Assembly: GCF_000156235.1 (NCBI RefSeq)
Contig: NZ_DS996807.1
Location: forward strand, 248,001 to 312,000
Length of the DNA: 64,000 nt
From: Pseudovibrio sp000156235
GTDB lineage: Bacteria; Pseudomonadota; Alphaproteobacteria; Rhizobiales; Stappiaceae
Direction: 5' to 3'
The position numbers and the translations under genes were made by a program. Below, piece by piece: positions 61,451 to 64,000 of this stretch (positions are counted from its first letter, which is position 1; every line of letters starts with the position of its first letter). The notes under the pieces were generated by a model. It ran no database searches. It saw only the letters and a program-made list of their open reading frames with translations, and was not told the origin of the DNA.

Positions 61451-61754
61451 TAGGTTTATGTTCTGACAAACGCGTCACAATGGCGTGCCTGAGGGGCACA
61501 GAATAGCCAGAGACTAGCGTCATGATGAAATCTCGGGGCAGGCGATAGCAAGGCTGTGCCCGGTTCCACTGGTCAATGTAGGTCTCCTGAAATTTCAGGA
61601 GACCTCCGTTCAGGTCTTTGAGCATCTTTTTAATGTCCACTAGAACGTTGTCATGACGTTTTCCGCAAAGGTCTGCGATTTCCTTGCTGGTCATGGTCAC
61701 TTCGTCATTTCGTCCAGTGTCTAAGATCCGGGGCAGGTTCAAACCGGATTCCAT
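61410..61754 (-). CDS. Rha family phage regulatory protein
   Basis: A 114-residue protein with the Rha/phage regulatory N-terminal domain (VTMTSKEIADLCGKRHDNVL, VDIKKMLKDL). Proteins of this family are encoded by temperate phages and islands. The C-terminal part is shorter than in full Rha proteins (which carry an additional C-terminal region), so it may be a minimal or truncated version. Its last 41 bases lie antisense to the end of the metallopeptidase gene. The initiating ATG is weakly supported. Confidence 0.75.
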   Translation of the reverse strand: MESGLNLPRILDTGRNDEVTMTSKEIADLCGKRHDNVLVDIKKMLKDLNGGLLKFQETYIDQWNRAQPCYRLPRDFIMTLVSGYSVPLRHAIVTRLSEHKPITHSAAVPPYRLT

Positions 61755-61959
61755 GTCATTTCCTTTCTTGGGCGTTTTATTTTCTTGTTTTCTGCCAACA
61801 CAATTTGAATCAAAGTATTCAGGCCGCTAGGTCATCTGGTGGGGCGCGTTTGAAAACTTGTGGGGTAACGGTTGTTTTTGCTGCGAAGCCTTCTGCTGCA
61901 GACAGCTTTTCCCAGAAAATGAGTTTTACCAATATTGCGTATGGGTACAGGAGGGAGGA

Positions 61960-62055
61960 ATGCCGTCTAATAGGCCGGGCAGTTCTAGTATCGTTATTAT
62001 TGATGAAATGTGCCAGAAAGTGAGAAAACTGGCCACTCAAGGCCATTCCATGTAA
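61960..62055 (+). pseudogene. Truncated duplicate of the downstream HTH (terminase-small-like) gene
   Basis: A 31-residue frame, MPSNRPGSSSIVIIDEMCQK then VRKLATQGHS, aligns with the first ~31 residues of the protein at 62374 (VRRRSGCPAIVITDETCLKV, RQLAAQGLS). Homology also extends upstream: TTTTACCAATATTGC versus TTTTGCTAATATTGC before the start. It has its own GGAGGGAGG ribosome site. It stops where the full gene continues into its HTH, so this is most likely the remains of a tandem duplication. Confidence 0.7.
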
Positions 62056-62373
62056 TCAAAGTGCGCTGGGCTGCGCTATAGCGTCCCTCTCAGATTGCGC
62101 TCAAAAATTATGCAAATTCAGTTGGATTGCTGGTGCTGCTGAAAAAGTTCAGCAGTTTGCTTAAAGCCATCGCGATGCCCAGAGAGCACTGCATTAAAAA
62201 CTAATGTGTTTTACGTCTTCGTAGTATCTGATTGAAATGAAGGTGCTAGATGGAAAACTGAGCAAATGTAGAGATGATGCGATCAATTCGCGTCGTCTAT
62301 GCAAAGAGGTATACTTCCAGTTTAAGACTGAACTCCATTTTGCTAATATTGCAAATAGGGAAGGGAGTTAGTC
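62056..62373. other. Gap upstream of the HTH gene
   Basis: About 320 bp between the truncated duplicate and the full copy. No gene is visible. The last ~40 bp match the leader of the truncated copy and presumably hold the ribosome site and promoter. Confidence 0.4.
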
Positions 62374-62793
62374 ATGGTCAGAAGGAGGTCTGGATGCCCC
62401 GCAATAGTCATTACAGATGAAACGTGTCTAAAGGTGCGCCAGTTGGCAGCACAAGGCCTTTCTGAACGTCAAATTGCTGACGTGTTGGGTTTCCATCAGA
62501 CAACTCTCATCCGCAAAAAGAAACAACACAGTGCTTTTCTGAGTGCTATAGAGCAGGGTAAAGCCGAGGGGATTGCAAAAGTCAGCAATGCTTTGTTTCA
62601 AAAAGCTATGGACGGCAACGTTACTGCACAGATGTTCTTTTTGAAATCAAGAGATCCTGACAACTGGTCAGACCGCAAAGCACCTGAGGTAAGCACAGAG
62701 CTGGAAATGCTCTCTGAGGCCCATTCGAAGCCTTCTGACATCGAGATCGCCCGCAGAATAGCTTTCCTGCTCCGAAAAGGTCTTACGCATTAG
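62374..62793 (+). CDS. HTH protein similar to phage terminase small subunits
   Basis: A 139-residue protein. An N-terminal helix-turn-helix (CLKVRQLAAQGLSERQIADV, LGFHQTTLIRKK) is followed by a region typical of small terminase-like or Nu1-like proteins: GIAKVSNALFQKAMDGNVTA then QMFFLKSRDPDNWSDRK. Such proteins bind phage packaging sites, but many island-encoded copies are isolated with no large terminase, as here. GAAGGGAG precedes the ATG. Its end overlaps the convergent gene by 4 bp. A truncated duplicate lies 414 bp upstream. Confidence 0.7.
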   Translation: MVRRRSGCPAIVITDETCLKVRQLAAQGLSERQIADVLGFHQTTLIRKKKQHSAFLSAIEQGKAEGIAKVSNALFQKAMDGNVTAQMFFLKSRDPDNWSDRKAPEVSTELEMLSEAHSKPSDIEIARRIAFLLRKGLTH

Positions 62794-63359
62794 GCCGCGT
62801 GCTCAGGCGCTCCTTGCCGCTTTTCATAAATTGCCCTCAAATCGTTTAGGGTCACCAGCCAATATGCTGGGGTGCCTTGCTTCTGAAACAGATATGGTCT
62901 CTCAACCTCTGGCAGCCGCTGGATTATCGGCGCCCAGAATGAATCATTCTCAGGAACAGCATAACAATTATTGTTTTTCTTTGTTTTATGGAGGTCATTA
63001 GCGACCCTACTCTGGGGTCTGCTCAGACCTGTGTTGGGCTCCTCACAGACCCCAGCGGTACTTTGTGGAATCTCACATTGATATTCTTTGGTCCCCACCG
63101 CGTTGATAGTTCGAACAGGCCAAATAAAACCTTTATCTTTCAGCTTCTTAATGCACCGCTTCACAACTGAGAGGCTTGTGCCAGCCAGATTGGATAGTTT
63201 TGGCAGCGTGTAATGGGCACGTCCTGTTTTCGCATTAAAGGTGTCCGACAACACATTTGCAACGAGGCGCTCTGCTATTGTTAGCTCTGCATGTTTCATG
63301 ACTTCTTTCCTCCATTGACGCATGTATTTTCGGTCATATGGATATACCTGTTGAGACAT
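62790..63359 (-). CDS. Winged-helix protein of phage/island replication-regulator type
   Basis: A 189-residue protein. Residues ~15-90 look like a helix-turn-helix/winged-helix domain (ELTIAERLVANVLSDTFNAK, YTLPKLSNLAGTSLSVVKRC, IKKLKDKGFIW). This type occurs in phage and island replication or regulatory genes. The C-terminal half (EVERPYLFQKQGTPAYWLVT) is not recognised. It is convergent with the HTH gene and transcribed in the same direction as alpA and the integrase. Confidence 0.65.
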   Translation of the reverse strand: MSQQVYPYDRKYMRQWRKEVMKHAELTIAERLVANVLSDTFNAKTGRAHYTLPKLSNLAGTSLSVVKRCIKKLKDKGFIWPVRTINAVGTKEYQCEIPQSTAGVCEEPNTGLSRPQSRVANDLHKTKKNNNCYAVPENDSFWAPIIQRLPEVERPYLFQKQGTPAYWLVTLNDLRAIYEKRQGAPEHAA

Positions 63360-63441
63360 GTAGCCCCCAAACTTTGGATGCAGAAAACCTGCCGCGCACG
63401 TTGTAACGCGCGCGTTTCTTCTGCTTCAGGTTTTTGGTTAG

Positions 63442-63642
63442 TTAGTTCGGAGTTTGAGCTTTGCGTTTATTTTCGGCCCAGCTCATAATTTCACTCAACC
63501 GCCACCGGACAGATCGTCCAATGAGGCGGGTAGGGGGCGGAAAATCATCTTCAGATAGCAGTTTGTAAATTGTTGATCTGGACAGTCCTAGAACTGCTTC
63601 AACTTCAGGTCGCGCAAGATAGCGATCATGGAAATCAGACAT
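63442..63642 (-). CDS. AlpA family excisionase/regulator
   Basis: A 66-residue MerR-like HTH protein. The region YLARPEVEAVLGLSRSTIYK followed by DDFPPPTRLIGRSVRW and SEIMSWAENKRK is a full AlpA signature. AlpA proteins act as excisionases or regulators of the adjacent P4-type integrase. It lies about 210 bp downstream of the integrase gene on the same strand. Confidence 0.9.
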   Translation of the reverse strand: MSDFHDRYLARPEVEAVLGLSRSTIYKLLSEDDFPPPTRLIGRSVRWRLSEIMSWAENKRKAQTPN

Positions 63643-63853
63643 CTGTCTCCCCTTCCAAGGTTGATTGGTTGAACTTTGATTTTAGGAAAGAAAGAAAATC
63701 TGGCTTGATCAGCTCAGCATGTTTAATTTACGTTACGTAAATTAAACAATCAAGGAAAACCTAGGAATGCCGCGAATTAGTTGGCAACTAGGCCTTTAGA
63801 GATTGTTTTGTAAGGTGAAATTGAAAGTACTTCGTGTGGACATGTTGACTGCG

Positions 63854-64000
63854 CTACTTAAATGCGATGACTTTTGCTCCACTTTGATGAACATGAGTGT
63901 TCCAACGTTCCATAAGGTCTCGCCGCTTCTCCAGTAGATCTGAACGAGCATAGGCAGCTTCTGCTTTATCCCTGATGGTATGTGCCAGTGCTTTCTCAAC
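63854..64000 (-). CDS. Tyrosine-type (P4-like) integrase, C-terminal end only
   Basis: The last ~48 codons of an integrase reading EKALAHTIRDKAEAAYARSD then LLEKRRDLMERWNTHV. The AHxxxxxxxxAYxRSDLxxKRRxLMxxW pattern, just after the catalytic Tyr region, is diagnostic of P4/phage-type island integrases. The gene continues beyond the right edge, so the catalytic residues are not visible. It stops at 63854. Confidence 0.88.
   Translation of the reverse strand, partial: VEKALAHTIRDKAEAAYARSDLLEKRRDLMERWNTHVHQSGAKVIAFK

Larger units (their letters stand above)
53539..64000. mobile_element. Probable integrated genomic island (left part)
   Basis: Directly after tRNA-Ser the gene content changes to typical accessory cargo: a type I restriction-modification system, phage-like regulators, AlpA and a tyrosine integrase. 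tRNA 3' ends are preferred sites for such integrases. No copy of the tRNA 3' end is found to the right within the window, so the right attachment site must be outside it, or the island may be attached to another tRNA beyond the edge. Confidence 0.65.

Noticed and set aside
61819..62046. Minus-strand open frame of 75 residues over the truncated HTH copy
   Set aside because: The plus-strand frame has a strong ribosome site and clear similarity to the neighbouring gene, and the minus frame has no support.
53449..64000. CRISPR arrays or Cas genes in the island
   Set aside because: No regularly spaced direct repeats or cas-like proteins were found; the two short tandem repeats have only two units each.

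Overview
The window reads as a chromosomal segment of a marine-type alphaproteobacterium. The rnd-lptC-lptA-lptB-rpoN-hpf-ptsN block, the hsp20-DUF1150 pair, the rplU-rpmA-(GNAT)-obgE-proB-proA-nadD-rsfS-rlmH-envC-ctpA order and the TIGR02300 protein are all typical of Hyphomicrobiales and close relatives. The moderate GC content and the hutW/hutX and ugp genes suggest a Stappiaceae member such as Pseudovibrio. That genus guess is inference.

Layout. 1-4.4 kb: 5' part of aroA (minus), a TIGR02300 acidic protein, two identical tRNA-Ala genes, a DNA photolyase and a secreted fasciclin protein. 4.4-8.8 kb: ugpB-A-E-C glycerol-3-phosphate type ABC importer, closed by a strong terminator. 8.9-11.4 kb: hutW-hutX heme-utilisation pair and a MAPEG membrane protein. 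11.6-12.7 kb: hsp20-DUF1150 behind an RpoH-type promoter and a ROSE-like RNA thermometer. 12.8-18.7 kb (minus): RNase D, the Lpt genes, rpoN, hpf and ptsN. 18.8-28.8 kb: tRNA-Leu and housekeeping or regulatory genes (NDUFA9-like, uppP, GST, queG, SDR with a divergent TetR regulator, 2TM-XRE, hisC, MarR, DUF1992). 28.8-40.7 kb (minus): rppH, polysaccharide deacetylase, ctpA, envC, a glycosyltransferase, rlmH, rsfS, nadD, proA, proB and obgE.

40.9-50.7 kb is the most unusual part. Between obgE and rpmA-rplU, where related genomes carry one or two GNAT acetyltransferase genes, there are eleven GNAT paralogues, all on the minus strand. Ten lie nearly end to end, several with 4-bp start/stop overlaps. 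One is separated from the rest by a plus-strand cold-shock gene and an outer-membrane beta-barrel gene. Two neighbours (47100-47666 and 47663-48229) are clearly a recent tandem duplication. Some copies have altered acetyl-CoA loop residues. This is a lineage-specific gene array of unknown purpose inside a ribosome-assembly operon.

51.2-53.3 kb: a methyl-accepting chemotaxis receptor, then tRNA-Ser(CGA). From the tRNA to the window end lies a probable integrated island: a type I restriction-modification system (hsdM-hsdS, a 0.9-kb repeat-bearing gap, then hsdR) with a YgjP-like metallopeptidase, a Rha-type phage regulator, a terminase-small-subunit-like HTH protein with a truncated duplicate upstream, a HTH protein, an AlpA-type excisionase and the 3' end of a tyrosine integrase cut by the window edge. 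The right attachment site is not in the window.
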